Both the position numbers and the translations under genes were made by a program. From assembly GCF_002498315.1 (NCBI RefSeq), contig NZ_DAGX01000005.1, positions 104,661 through 168,660 of the forward strand: DNA of 64,000 bases, written 5' to 3'. This DNA comes from Methanofollis sp. UBA420 (GTDB taxonomy: Archaea; Halobacteriota; Methanomicrobia; Methanomicrobiales; Methanofollaceae). Positions 35,145 to 43,059 of the stretch are shown here, one piece after another (positions within the stretch are counted from its first letter, which is position 1; every line of letters begins with the position of its first letter). Below the pieces are notes generated by a model. It saw nothing but the letters and a program-made list of their open reading frames with translations, was not told the DNA's origin and searched no databases.

Positions 35145-36434
35145 ATGACTGGTACTGAGAGAAGCGTGCTCATCAGGGATGTTGAGCTGAACGGAACGCG
35201 GGTGAATATCAGGGTCGAGAACGGGCGTTTCGCCGCGATCGGGGAGAAGGCCGGCGGCGATGCCGACAGGATCGTCGACGGCGGCGGTGCGGTCGCCCTG
35301 CCAGGGCTGTACAACACCCACACTCATGCAGCGATGACCCTGCTACGCGGCTATGCCGACGACATGCCCCTCCAGCAGTGGCTGTCCGAGAAGATCTGGC
35401 CCCTTGAGGCGCACCTGACAGATGATGACGTGTACTGGGGAACGAAGCTCGCCTGCCTGGAGATGATCCGGTCGGGGACTGTCGGCTTCAATGACATGTA
35501 CTTCTTCATGGAGGAAGCGGCCCGCGCCGTGGACGAGATGGGCATGAAGGCCCAGCTTTCATATGGGTTCATCGACCTCTTCGACGAGGAGAAGAGAGAG
35601 AAGGAGATCCACGCGACGGAGAAACTCATCGCCCGGATCAAGGGGATGAACAACCCGCGGATCAGGGCGGCCGTCGGCCCTCATTCGGTGTACACTGTCT
35701 CCGAGGAGGGACTGCACTGGTGCGCTGAGTTCTCCCGGCAGCAGAACGTCGGTCTCCACGTCCACCTTGCCGAGACCGAGCAGGAGGTGCATGACTGTGT
35801 CGAGAAGACCGGCATGCGCCCGGCGGCCTTGCTGGACAGGTGCGGCTGCCTGACACCCCGCACGGTCGCGGCCCACTGCTGCTGGCTCGACTCGGACGAC
35901 TGTACCCTTCTTGGCGACCGCGGCGTCTTCGCCTCCCACAATCCGACAAGCAACATGAAGCTTGCCGTCCACCGCGCGATGCCGTACGAGTGGCTGAAGG
36001 CGCGGGGCGCCGGTGTCTGTCTGGGCACAGACGGCTGCGCCTCGAACAACAACCTCGACATGTTCGAGGAGATGAAATTCGCCGCCCTGCTCCAGAAGTT
36101 CTACTGGAACTCGCAGACCCTCCTCCCGGCGTCCGAGGCCTTCCAGATGGCGACGGCGAACGGTGCCGCGGCTCTGGGTTTCGAGGGCGGTGTCATCGCC
36201 GAGGGCGCGCCGGCAGACCTCGTCCTCCTCGACCGCCGTGCGGTTTCCAACACTCCCCTGTACAACCCTGTCTCGAACGCGGTCTATGCCTGCTCCGGCG
36301 CCGCAGTGACGACGGTGCTCTGCAATGGCCGGGTGCTCATGGAGGACCACCGCATCCCCGGCGAGGCCGAGATCATCAATGGTGCGCAGAAGGCGGCAGA
36401 AGGGCTGATCGCCCGGAAGCAGGCCGAAGAATAA
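35145..36434 (+). CDS. dadD: 5'-deoxyadenosine deaminase (MTA/SAH deaminase family)
   Basis: Amidohydrolase that deaminates 5'-deoxyadenosine, methylthioadenosine and S-adenosylhomocysteine to the inosine forms, recycling products of SAM chemistry. 429 residues. Metal ligands are in LYNTHTHAAM, the later LHVHLAETEQEV and AAHCCWLD, and LGTDGCASNNNLDMF holds the catalytic aspartate. Starts 2 nt after the phosphorylase gene, so they form an operon. Methanogens use this route because they lack the usual MTA nucleosidase. Confidence 0.92.
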   Translation: MTGTERSVLIRDVELNGTRVNIRVENGRFAAIGEKAGGDADRIVDGGGAVALPGLYNTHTHAAMTLLRGYADDMPLQQWLSEKIWPLEAHLTDDDVYWGTKLACLEMIRSGTVGFNDMYFFMEEAARAVDEMGMKAQLSYGFIDLFDEEKREKEIHATEKLIARIKGMNNPRIRAAVGPHSVYTVSEEGLHWCAEFSRQQNVGLHVHLAETEQEVHDCVEKTGMRPAALLDRCGCLTPRTVAAHCCWLDSDDCTLLGDRGVFASHNPTSNMKLAVHRAMPYEWLKARGAGVCLGTDGCASNNNLDMFEEMKFAALLQKFYWNSQTLLPASEAFQMATANGAAALGFEGGVIAEGAPADLVLLDRRAVSNTPLYNPVSNAVYACSGAAVTTVLCNGRVLMEDHRIPGEAEIINGAQKAAEGLIARKQAEE

Positions 36435-36436
36435 TC

Positions 36437-36443
36437 TTTTTTT
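36437..36443 (+). terminator. T-run after dadD
   Basis: Seven T just after the dadD stop and 8 nt before the YkvA ATG, so partial termination or an attenuator is as likely as full termination. Confidence 0.35.
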
Positions 36444-36450
36444 GTGTGGG

Positions 36451-36837
36451 ATGCTCTCCATTGAACAACTGAAACAGCATGCACAGAATGTGAAAGTTGA
36501 TGTGTACGCACTGTATCTCGCCCGTGGAGACCCACGCATCCCCTGGTATGCGAAGGGAGTTCTGGTGCTGACCGTCACATATGCATTGAGCCCGATTGAT
36601 CTGGTCCCTGATTTCATTCCTGTCCTTGGTTATCTGGACGACCTGATCCTCGTCCCGGCCGGGATCGCATGTGCAGTCCGACTGATGCCGCCCGATGTGC
36701 TTGAAGAGTATAGAGAACGTGCGAAAACCGAAGACAGGTCGGCGCATATTCACGGATGGACCGGGCTCATTATCGTCGTACTCATCTGGCTGTTCGTACT
36801 CTCTGTCGTGCTGATACTGGTCGTCCGGGCCATGTAA
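36451..36837 (+). CDS. YkvA-like (DUF1232) membrane protein
   Basis: 128 residues. The DUF1232 signature is clear: DPRIPWYAKGVLVLTVTYALSPIDLVPDFIPVLGYLDDLILVPAGI (about 28-75), with a second hydrophobic helix at the C-terminus (GLIIVVLIWLFVLSVVLILV). Function unknown; members are small membrane proteins in bacteria and archaea. The ATG at 36451 is preferred to a TTG 9 nt upstream. Convergent with the HprK-like gene. Confidence 0.82.
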   Translation: MLSIEQLKQHAQNVKVDVYALYLARGDPRIPWYAKGVLVLTVTYALSPIDLVPDFIPVLGYLDDLILVPAGIACAVRLMPPDVLEEYRERAKTEDRSAHIHGWTGLIIVVLIWLFVLSVVLILVVRAM

Positions 36838-36850
36838 ATTTCCCTCACTC

Positions 36851-37795
36851 TTACTCCCCGAAGACGATCCCGCGCAGCATCCCTTGCGTCTCCTCGGGCG
36901 TGCCGGTCGTGTTGACGACATAGACCCGCGCCGCCCCCAGCAGCGCTGCAAAGAACCGTCTCCGGAGATTTTCCTTGAAGGGCGTCCTGACAAGGAGGTG
37001 GGGGTTGTAGTAGCCCGCAGCCGCGAGCACGTCGAGGGCGGTGCCGGGACTGCAGGCCGTGACCGTCTGCGCCTCTCCGGGATCGCGGTGGAGGAGGACG
37101 ACCGTTCGGATCGTGGTCATCGGGAGGATGCGCCCCTTCCCCACGACAGACCGCAGGTCCACGACGGCGCGGCCCTCAGTGTCGAAATCGGCGCGGGCGA
37201 CGAGGTCGGTATATTCCGGCCAGATGGTGGCGAGATCTGCCCGGATGTAGAAGTTCTTCTCAGAACCGTAGGCGAAGACCTCGTCCCCGAAGATGCGGGC
37301 GAAGGACCAGTCGTCGGCGACCACCCGCACCCGCGGGTCGCGGAGCAAGCCGTACGTCTGGGTGGTCTTGCCCGCGCCCGACGCCCCGAGGATACAGCAC
37401 CCCCGGCCGTCGGCGTCGATGCAGGCGCCGTGGATGGAGGCGATCCCGTGCTCGTCCTCCAGGGTGTCGCCTGCCACAGAGAGGGCAAGGGACTTCACCC
37501 AGCCATAGTAGGTGACATTGAGGAGGAACGCCGTTCTCGTCGCCGGGTCATAGAAGACCGTGTCTTTCGAGGCCGCCGGATCGCGGAGGACATAAAGGCG
37601 ACCGTGAGAGCGGATCGACTGGGAGATGAAGAAGAAATTCTCCTCCCAGCGCTCCTTGACACTGCGGTCGCCGGTGAGAAGTTTGATACAGCAGCCGTAG
37701 ATGTCGGACTTGATCTCGTACCTGACCTGTGCGGCATACCGTGCCGCCAGATCTTCCTTCTCCTCGATGGAGATCAGCCTGAGGGTGTAGGGCAT
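36851..37795 (-). CDS. HPr kinase-like P-loop protein
   Basis: 314 residues. A central Walker A motif GASGAGKTTQTYGL (about residues 137-150) is followed by VVADDWSFARI, the acidic pair expected after the P-loop in the HprK/PEPCK-like fold. The N-terminal 110 residues (FLLNVTYYGWVKSLAL) may be a regulatory domain. The archaeal genome has no obvious sugar PTS here, so phosphorylation of HPr is unlikely and the substrate is unknown. It lies between genes for YkvA (convergent) and MoaE (same direction, 95 nt upstream). Confidence 0.7.
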   Translation of the reverse strand: MPYTLRLISIEEKEDLAARYAAQVRYEIKSDIYGCCIKLLTGDRSVKERWEENFFFISQSIRSHGRLYVLRDPAASKDTVFYDPATRTAFLLNVTYYGWVKSLALSVAGDTLEDEHGIASIHGACIDADGRGCCILGASGAGKTTQTYGLLRDPRVRVVADDWSFARIFGDEVFAYGSEKNFYIRADLATIWPEYTDLVARADFDTEGRAVVDLRSVVGKGRILPMTTIRTVVLLHRDPGEAQTVTACSPGTALDVLAAAGYYNPHLLVRTPFKENLRRRFFAALLGAARVYVVNTTGTPEETQGMLRGIVFGE

Positions 37796-37890
37796 GCATT
37801 CGGGTGGTGCGGCATCAGGTTAAAGGTTCTCTTCCCTTTTTTGCACGGGAAAATAGGTGGTTTAGAGGGACAGGGCGGCCCTGTCGATCT

Positions 37891-38265
37891 TCAGGCTGCG
37901 AGCAGTGCCCTTTTTTTGATGATATTTTGTTCTTTCACCGCCTCGACGATGTACGTGCACGCCTCAAAGGCCACGTCCCTCTCCGGTGCGCCCGCGGCCA
38001 CCAGAAGGACCACGTCACCGACAGTGACCTCGCCGATCCTATGCACGACATCTGCACAACTCAGCCCGAAACGCCTGACCGCCTCTTCCCGGATCGATTC
38101 CAGACTCTTCGTCGCCTGCTCGACATCCGCCTCGATCGAAAGCCCGGTGGCGCCCTCCTCGGCCCGTACCCGGCCGACATAGGTGACGACCGAGCCTGCC
38201 AGAGCAGCGCTCGATGCCCTCATCGGTACACTGGTGTCGATCTCGCTGCGTGTGATCCCGACCAT
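37891..38265 (-). CDS. moaE: Molybdopterin synthase catalytic subunit MoaE
   Basis: Adds the dithiolene sulfurs to precursor Z to make molybdopterin, together with MoaD. 124 residues. Visible are VVTYVGRVRAEEG, the conserved HRIGEVTVGDVVLLVAAGAPERDVAFEAC, and EAVKEQNIIKKRAL, with the catalytic lysine region near the C-terminus. GGAGATATT precedes the ATG. Methanogens need molybdopterin for formylmethanofuran and formate dehydrogenases. MoaD is not adjacent. Confidence 0.85.
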   Translation of the reverse strand: MVGITRSEIDTSVPMRASSAALAGSVVTYVGRVRAEEGATGLSIEADVEQATKSLESIREEAVRRFGLSCADVVHRIGEVTVGDVVLLVAAGAPERDVAFEACTYIVEAVKEQNIIKKRALLAA

Positions 38266-38381
38266 AATATCTCCTCCATCCCCCTGTGGGACATCTGCCC
38301 CAGGGAGTCAGGAGTCATTACCGGAAGCAGTACATAAAAATGATCTCCTTGACGCCTGCCGGATGTCGGCCCGGCCGTCTG

Positions 38382-38388
38382 AAAAAAA
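38382..38388 (-). terminator. T-run terminator after the acyl-CoA ligase gene
   Basis: Seven A on the plus strand, read as T7 about 15 nt after the stop of the minus-strand gene. Confidence 0.5.
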
Positions 38389-38402
38389 GGGATGCCGATC
38401 TC

Positions 38403-40103
38403 TCAGGCAGTCTGGATCTTCGAGGCCCCTTCGAGTCCGAGTTCGGGGATCGCCATCTCGCGCATCTTGAACTTCTGGATCTTGCCGGTGACAGACATCG
38501 GGAAACTGTCCACGAACTTGTAGTACCGCGGGATCTTGAAGCGGGCGATCTGGCCGGTGCAGAACTCGACGATCTCCTCCTTCGTGAGGGCCTGCCCGTT
38601 CTTCGGCTTCACCCAGGCCATCAGTTCCTCGCCGTACTTCTCGTCGGGCACGCCGATCACATAGGCGTCGGCAATCTTTGGGTGGTGGTGGAGGAACTCC
38701 TCGATCTCCCGCGGGTAGATGTTCTCGCCGCCCCGGATCACCATCTCCTTCAGGCGCCCTGACATCTTCACGTACCCCTCCTCGTCCATCACGCCGAGGT
38801 CGCCGGTGTGAAGCCAGCCGTTCTGGTCCAGAGTTGCGCGGGTGGCCGAGGGATTGTTGTAATAGCACTTCATCGCCATATAACCGCGGGCGCAGATCTC
38901 GCCGATCTCGCCCTGGGGGACGATCCTCTTTGTGCTCGGGTCGATGATCTTGATCTCGGTATGCGGGAATGGCCTGCCGACAGTCGTGACCCTGCGCTCC
39001 AGGGGGTCGTTCACCGTCGTCATGGTGATGCCGGGCGAGAGTTCAGTCTGCCCGTAGACGATGACGATGTCCCGCATATTCATGAGGCTGTTGACCTGCT
39101 TCATCACCTCGATCGGGCAGGGGGAACCGGCCATGATCCCGGTGCGCAGGGTGGAATAATCGTATTTTGCAAAGTCAGGGTGGGAGAGTTCGGCAATGAA
39201 CATCGTCGGCACGCCGTGGACGGCGGTGCACCGCTCGTTCTGGATCGTCTTCAGGACAGCCTCGGCATTGAAGACCGGGGCGGGGATGACCATCGTCGTG
39301 CCGTGAGTGACCGAGGCCATGTTCGAGAGGACCATGCCGAAGCAGTGATAGAAGGGCACAGGGATGCAGAGGCGGTCCTTCTCGGTGAACTTCATCCCCT
39401 CGCCGATGATGTAGCCGTTGTTCATGACGCCGTGGTGAGTGAGGACGACGCCCTTCGGGAAACCGGTCGTCCCGCTCGTGTACTGGATGTTGATGGCGTC
39501 GTCGAAGTTGAGGGTCTCCTCGCGCTCCTCCAGTTCGTCGGGGCTGATCGCCTCCCCTTTCTGGAGCACCTCGTCCCAGGAGAACATGCCGTTGTACGGG
39601 ATGTCGCCCATGAAGATGATGTTTCTCAGGAAGGGAAACTTCTCCGAGGAAACTCTGCCGGGCCGCGCCTCGATCGCCTCGGGGCAGGCCTCGTAGACCA
39701 TGCCGACATAGTCGGAGGTCTTGAAGCGCCCCTGCACAATGAGGGTCGAGACTTCTGCCTGCTTCAGCGCGTATTCGAGTTCGAAGACACGGTAGTCGGG
39801 GTTGATGTTTACCAGAATGGCGCCGATCTTTGCGGTCGCGAACTGGGTCAGCGTCCACTCCGCGTAGTTCATCGCCCAGATCGCAACCCTGTCCCCGCGC
39901 TCGACACCGAGTGCCATAAGACCACGTGCAAGAGAGTTTACCTGAAGAAGGAACTCCCTGTATGTCCAGCGGATGTTCTGGTGCACCGATACCAGGGCCT
40001 CGTTGTCCGGGTACTGGGTGGCAATCCGGTTCAGCATGGCGCCGATGGTCTCCCCCATCAGCGACATTGCCGAGTGTCCGCATGCATAACTGCCCGTAGC
40101 CAT
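38403..40103 (-). CDS. AMP-forming acyl-CoA synthetase
   Basis: Activates a carboxylic acid with ATP and CoA through an acyl-adenylate. 566 residues. The P-loop-like motif YTSGTTGFPKGVVLTHHG, VYGQTELSPG, the hinge SGRLKEMVIRGGENIYPREIEEF and the catalytic lysine in SVTGKIQKFKMRE are all present. It resembles medium- or long-chain ligases more than acetyl-CoA synthetase. The frame extends upstream through the tRNA-Trp gene to 40373, so ATG 40103 (MATGSYACGHS) is taken as start. Divergent from tRNA-Trp. The physiological substrate is not predictable. Confidence 0.9.
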   Translation of the reverse strand: MATGSYACGHSAMSLMGETIGAMLNRIATQYPDNEALVSVHQNIRWTYREFLLQVNSLARGLMALGVERGDRVAIWAMNYAEWTLTQFATAKIGAILVNINPDYRVFELEYALKQAEVSTLIVQGRFKTSDYVGMVYEACPEAIEARPGRVSSEKFPFLRNIIFMGDIPYNGMFSWDEVLQKGEAISPDELEEREETLNFDDAINIQYTSGTTGFPKGVVLTHHGVMNNGYIIGEGMKFTEKDRLCIPVPFYHCFGMVLSNMASVTHGTTMVIPAPVFNAEAVLKTIQNERCTAVHGVPTMFIAELSHPDFAKYDYSTLRTGIMAGSPCPIEVMKQVNSLMNMRDIVIVYGQTELSPGITMTTVNDPLERRVTTVGRPFPHTEIKIIDPSTKRIVPQGEIGEICARGYMAMKCYYNNPSATRATLDQNGWLHTGDLGVMDEEGYVKMSGRLKEMVIRGGENIYPREIEEFLHHHPKIADAYVIGVPDEKYGEELMAWVKPKNGQALTKEEIVEFCTGQIARFKIPRYYKFVDSFPMSVTGKIQKFKMREMAIPELGLEGASKIQTA

Positions 40104-40201
40104 ATTTTTCCCAGTACATGGGGGAGGGAGACAATATATGGTTAGTGTTCTTGAAACACAATTTTTAAATGAAGGGACTGTCGAATATATAGGATACCCG
40201 T

Positions 40202-40372
40202 GGGGTCGTGGCCTAGTCCGGAATGGCGACGGGCTCCAGCGGTCTTTGCGTGTGATGAACAATGGGTCTACTGATGATGATGATGACCCGTTGGAGCACT
40301 GATGCAACATTCGTGCTCCCCGCGCATGTCGGAGAGACCCGTCGATCGTGAGTTCAAATCTCACCGACCCCA
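40202..40372 (+). tRNA. tRNA-Trp (anticodon CCA) with a 97-nt intron
   Basis: Acceptor GGGGTCG/CGACCCC, D arm GCCTAGTCCGGAATGGC, anticodon stem ACGGG (40229-40233) pairing with CCCGT (40338-40342), anticodon CCA at 40236-40238, T arm GTGAGTTCAAATCTCAC, discriminator A. The intron (40240-40336) sits at the canonical position after base 37 and contains a C/D-box guide RNA. A TATA-like ATATATAG lies about 20 nt upstream. Confidence 0.94.
40240..40336 (+). ncRNA. C/D-box guide sRNA inside the tRNA-Trp intron
   Basis: C box GTGATGA at 40252-40258, D' CTGA at 40271-40274, C' ATGATGA at 40280-40286 (the GATGATGA run allows other registers), D CTGA at 40299-40302. The base five upstream of D (G40294) pairs with C34 of the tRNA through a GGAGC guide; the base five upstream of D' (G40266) pairs with C39 (40338) through GGGTCT. 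This follows the rule for archaeal 2'-O-methylation guides and predicts Cm34 and Cm39. Confidence 0.9.
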
Positions 40373-40823
40373 CGTTTTCTGATCCTGTTCAATGGTTCTA
40401 TTCCTATTCTCTGCGATTCTTACGTGATACTGCCGTTTCCAAATGCCTGTACATCTTCATGACGGGAACGCCGGTGCCGCCACCTCGAAAAGAAACCGGG
40501 GTTCTGGTTGACCTTTGTGATCGAGGCGTACACGAGCACGGCGCCGTATTTTATTTTATGGCCGGCACCCGCAGAATGGAAGGACAGCGCGCAGATCTGG
40601 CAGGACAACCCGCAGGGCGCCCCGGCCGGGAAAGGCGCCCCGGGGGCTGCGGGTGGTCGACGTGCGGGTCAGGGACGATCATGACAGAGGCCACCTTTGC
40701 CGTCTCCGGGATCCCGGGTTTAGAGCCTCTTCATCTTTCGCCCTGGTCCTCCGTTCCCCTGGCGCCCGTCACTTTATGTATGAGTCCACCCTATCTTTAT
40801 GCAGCATATTGAAGGGATTGTCC
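40373..40823. other. Gene-free stretch upstream of fae-hps
   Basis: 451 nt. No gene that I can support. A plus-strand frame near 40470-40680 reads KKPGFWLTFVIEAYTSTAPYF and looks protein-like but has no start codon or family match; it may be a remnant. The fae-hps promoter should lie in the AT-rich part near 40770-40810. Confidence 0.4.
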
Positions 40824-42005
40824 ATGTATCTTATAGGTGAAGCTCTTGTAGGAACCGGCGCGGAACTCGCGCACATCGACCTTGTCATGGGGGACAAGCA
40901 GGGTCCGGTCGGGATGGCCTTTGCGAACAGCATTTCTCAGCTTTCCGCAGGCCACACCCCGCTCCTTGCGGTCATCCGCCCGAACCTGCTCACCAAGCCC
41001 GTCACCCTCATCATCCCGAAGGTGACCCTGAAGACGGGCGAGCAGGTGAAAGAGATCTTCGGTCCGGCCCAGGCCGCCGTCGCGAAGGCTGTCGCCGACT
41101 CTGTTGAGGAAGGTGTCTTCGAGGGTATCGACCTCGAGGAGACTGTCATCCTTGCATCGGTCTTCATTGCGCCCGAGGCAAAGGACTACAACAAGATCTA
41201 CCGCTCCAACTACGGCGCAACCAAGCTTGCGATCCGCCGCGCTCTCCAGAAGTTCCCTGACACCGAGACCCTTCTCTTCGAGAAGGACCGGGCCGCCCAC
41301 GCGGTTATGGGCTTCAAGGTGCAGCGCCTCTGGAACCCGCCGTACCTCCAGGTCGCTATGGACCTCGTGGACATGAAGAGGGTCGAGGAAGTGCTCACCG
41401 CCGTCCCTGAAAACGACCATGTGGTCTTCGAGGCAGGCACGCCCCTGATCAAGCAGTTCGGCCTCAATGTCCTCGGCGAGATCAGGAAGATCCGCCCGAC
41501 CGCGTTCATCATCGCCGACCTCAAGACTCTCGACACCGGCAACCTCGAAGCACGGATGGCCTCAGACGCCGGCGCCGACGCCGTCGTCATCTCCGGCCTC
41601 GCGCCGAACGCCACCATCGAGAAGGCGATCGAAGAGACGAAGAAGACCGGCATCTACTCGGTCATCGACATGCTCAATGTCAAGGACCCGGTCGCCCTTA
41701 TCGCCTCCCTGAAGGTCAAGCCCGACATCGTGGAACTCCACCGCGCCATCGACACCGAGGGGCAGGAATACTCCTGGGGCAACATCCCGGAGATCAAGAA
41801 GGCAGCGGGTGGCAAACTCCTTGTCGCCACCGCCGGCGGGGTCAGGGCGGAAGTCGTGCCGAAGGCAATTGCATCGGGTGCCGACATTCTTGTCGTTGGC
41901 CGTGCGATCACCGCAAGCAAGGACATCCGCCGGGCTTCCGAGGAGGTTCTCAGCAGGATGAACTCCGAGGAGATCGACCAGTTCCGCGTTATGACTGATT
42001 TCTAA
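40824..42005 (+). CDS. fae-hps: Bifunctional formaldehyde-activating enzyme / 3-hexulose-6-phosphate synthase
   Basis: Two enzymes in one chain of 393 residues. Residues 1-165 are Fae, which condenses formaldehyde with tetrahydromethanopterin (HIDLVMGDKQGPVGMAFAN, with the conserved His in HIDLV). Residues 170-393 are Hps, a TIM barrel of the KGPDC superfamily (LVDMKRVEEVL, FIIADLKTLDTGNLEARMA, AGGVRAEVVPKAIASGADILVVGRAI). In methanogens the reverse Hps reaction makes ribulose-5-phosphate and releases formaldehyde, which Fae captures. The open frame begins 171 nt upstream, but ATG 40824 (MYLIGEALVGTG) is the canonical Fae start. Confidence 0.96.
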   Translation: MYLIGEALVGTGAELAHIDLVMGDKQGPVGMAFANSISQLSAGHTPLLAVIRPNLLTKPVTLIIPKVTLKTGEQVKEIFGPAQAAVAKAVADSVEEGVFEGIDLEETVILASVFIAPEAKDYNKIYRSNYGATKLAIRRALQKFPDTETLLFEKDRAAHAVMGFKVQRLWNPPYLQVAMDLVDMKRVEEVLTAVPENDHVVFEAGTPLIKQFGLNVLGEIRKIRPTAFIIADLKTLDTGNLEARMASDAGADAVVISGLAPNATIEKAIEETKKTGIYSVIDMLNVKDPVALIASLKVKPDIVELHRAIDTEGQEYSWGNIPEIKKAAGGKLLVATAGGVRAEVVPKAIASGADILVVGRAITASKDIRRASEEVLSRMNSEEIDQFRVMTDF

Positions 42006-42008
42006 ATC

Positions 42009-42016
42009 TTTTTTTT
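42009..42016 (+). terminator. T-run terminator after fae-hps
   Basis: Eight T, three nt after the stop codon. Confidence 0.6.
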
Positions 42017-42247
42017 AACTTTGCAGAATCTCTTACACTCTGTCCGTTGATATCTCAATACGACAGAGCGCACGCGGATCCGCCGCCGTCCCCGCACACA
42101 CCTCCGGGGGGCACGTCGAAAATCAAAGATTATCTCTCCTCCCTCCGTTTGTCCCCGCTCTGGACTGGACAGAAGAATCTGGACTGGACAGGGGAAGAGC
42201 GAACAAAGGATTCTGAAGAGGGTGATTGCCACCCTCCCATCCGAATG

Positions 42248-42302
42248 GGGGGACGACCGGAGGGATTCAGGAAAGCCGCCGGGTTTTTGAAGGTCGTCCC
42301 CC
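42248..42302. repeat. Perfect 11-bp inverted repeat, hairpin with 33-nt loop
   Basis: GGGGGACGACC (42248-42258) and GGTCGTCCCCC (42292-42302) are exact complements. It lies in the 320-nt convergent space between fae-hps and the UPF0173 gene (42006-42328), which holds no gene. The same stretch has CTGGACTGGACAG twice (42160-42172 and 42179-42191). The right arm resembles the GTCCCCCGG arm of the repeat at 49374-49416. Confidence 0.55.
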
Positions 42303-42328
42303 GGCACAGGACACTCTCTCGTCTCCCC

Positions 42329-43000
42329 TCAGCGCCTGTTCCCCTCCCCCACCTCGACGCTCCCACCCGCTTCGAGAATGATGACCTTCATATCAGTCGT
42401 CCTCTCGATTGCCGCTTTGAAACCGGTGAGGTCCTGCTCAATCACCGGGAATGAGTTGTAGTGCATCGGGATGACCGTCGGCGCGCCGACGAACTCCGCG
42501 GCCATCATCGCCTCCTGTGGCCCCATTGTGTACCGTCCCCCCACAGGGAGGAGGGCGACGTCAGGGTGGTAGAGGTCGTGGACGAGTTTCATGTCAGAGA
42601 AGAGGCCGGTGTCCCCCGCGTGGTAGACGGCGACGCCGTCCATCCTGACGACGAAACCCGCGGCCACGCCGCCGTAATAGCCGCCGCCCGCCGCCTCCAG
42701 CCAGGAGGAGTGGAGCGCCGGCGTCATCGTGAAAGAGACACCCTCCACCTCGATCGTGCCGCCGATGTTCATTGGTTCTGCGGGCACGCCCTGGTCCCGC
42801 AGGTACTTCGCGATCTCGTTCATTGCCACTGTCGGTTTTCCGAAGCGCACGGCCTCGCCGAGGTGATCGGCATGGCCGTGGGTCACTGCCACGATGTCGG
42901 GTGCAGCCCTGATCAGGCCGGACGGCACGAACGGATCGATCAGTACGCTCCTGCTGCCCTCAAGGAGGAAGCAGGCATGGCCAAGCCATGTGATCTTCAT
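42329..43000 (-). CDS. UPF0173 metal-dependent hydrolase (metallo-beta-lactamase fold)
   Basis: 223 residues, the usual length for UPF0173. MKITWLGHACFLLEG is the family start, AVTHGHADHLGEAV the metal motif, PALHSSW the third ligand, VAVYHAGDTGLFSDM the bridging aspartate and PMHYNSFPVIEQD the last histidine. Substrate unknown; widely conserved in archaea. Confidence 0.92.
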   Translation of the reverse strand: MKITWLGHACFLLEGSRSVLIDPFVPSGLIRAAPDIVAVTHGHADHLGEAVRFGKPTVAMNEIAKYLRDQGVPAEPMNIGGTIEVEGVSFTMTPALHSSWLEAAGGGYYGGVAAGFVVRMDGVAVYHAGDTGLFSDMKLVHDLYHPDVALLPVGGRYTMGPQEAMMAAEFVGAPTVIPMHYNSFPVIEQDLTGFKAAIERTTDMKVIILEAGGSVEVGEGNRR

Positions 43001-43023
43001 GCACTCCCGTCTGTACCGGGAAT

Positions 43024-43030
43024 AAAAAAA
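43024..43030 (-). terminator. T-run terminator after the sigma-4-like HTH gene
   Basis: Seven A on the plus strand, read as T7 about 30 nt after the stop of the minus-strand gene. Confidence 0.5.
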
Positions 43031-43059
43031 GGGGGTGGTCGGGTGGTCGCGAGATTCGT

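Noticed and set aside
40258..40287. GATGATGATGATGA run as a microsatellite
   Set aside because: Explained by the D' and C' boxes of the guide RNA in the tRNA-Trp intron.
42160..42191. CTGGACTGGACAG repeated twice
   Set aside because: Only two copies 6 nt apart in a non-coding spacer, with internal GGACT repetition; too short to call an element.
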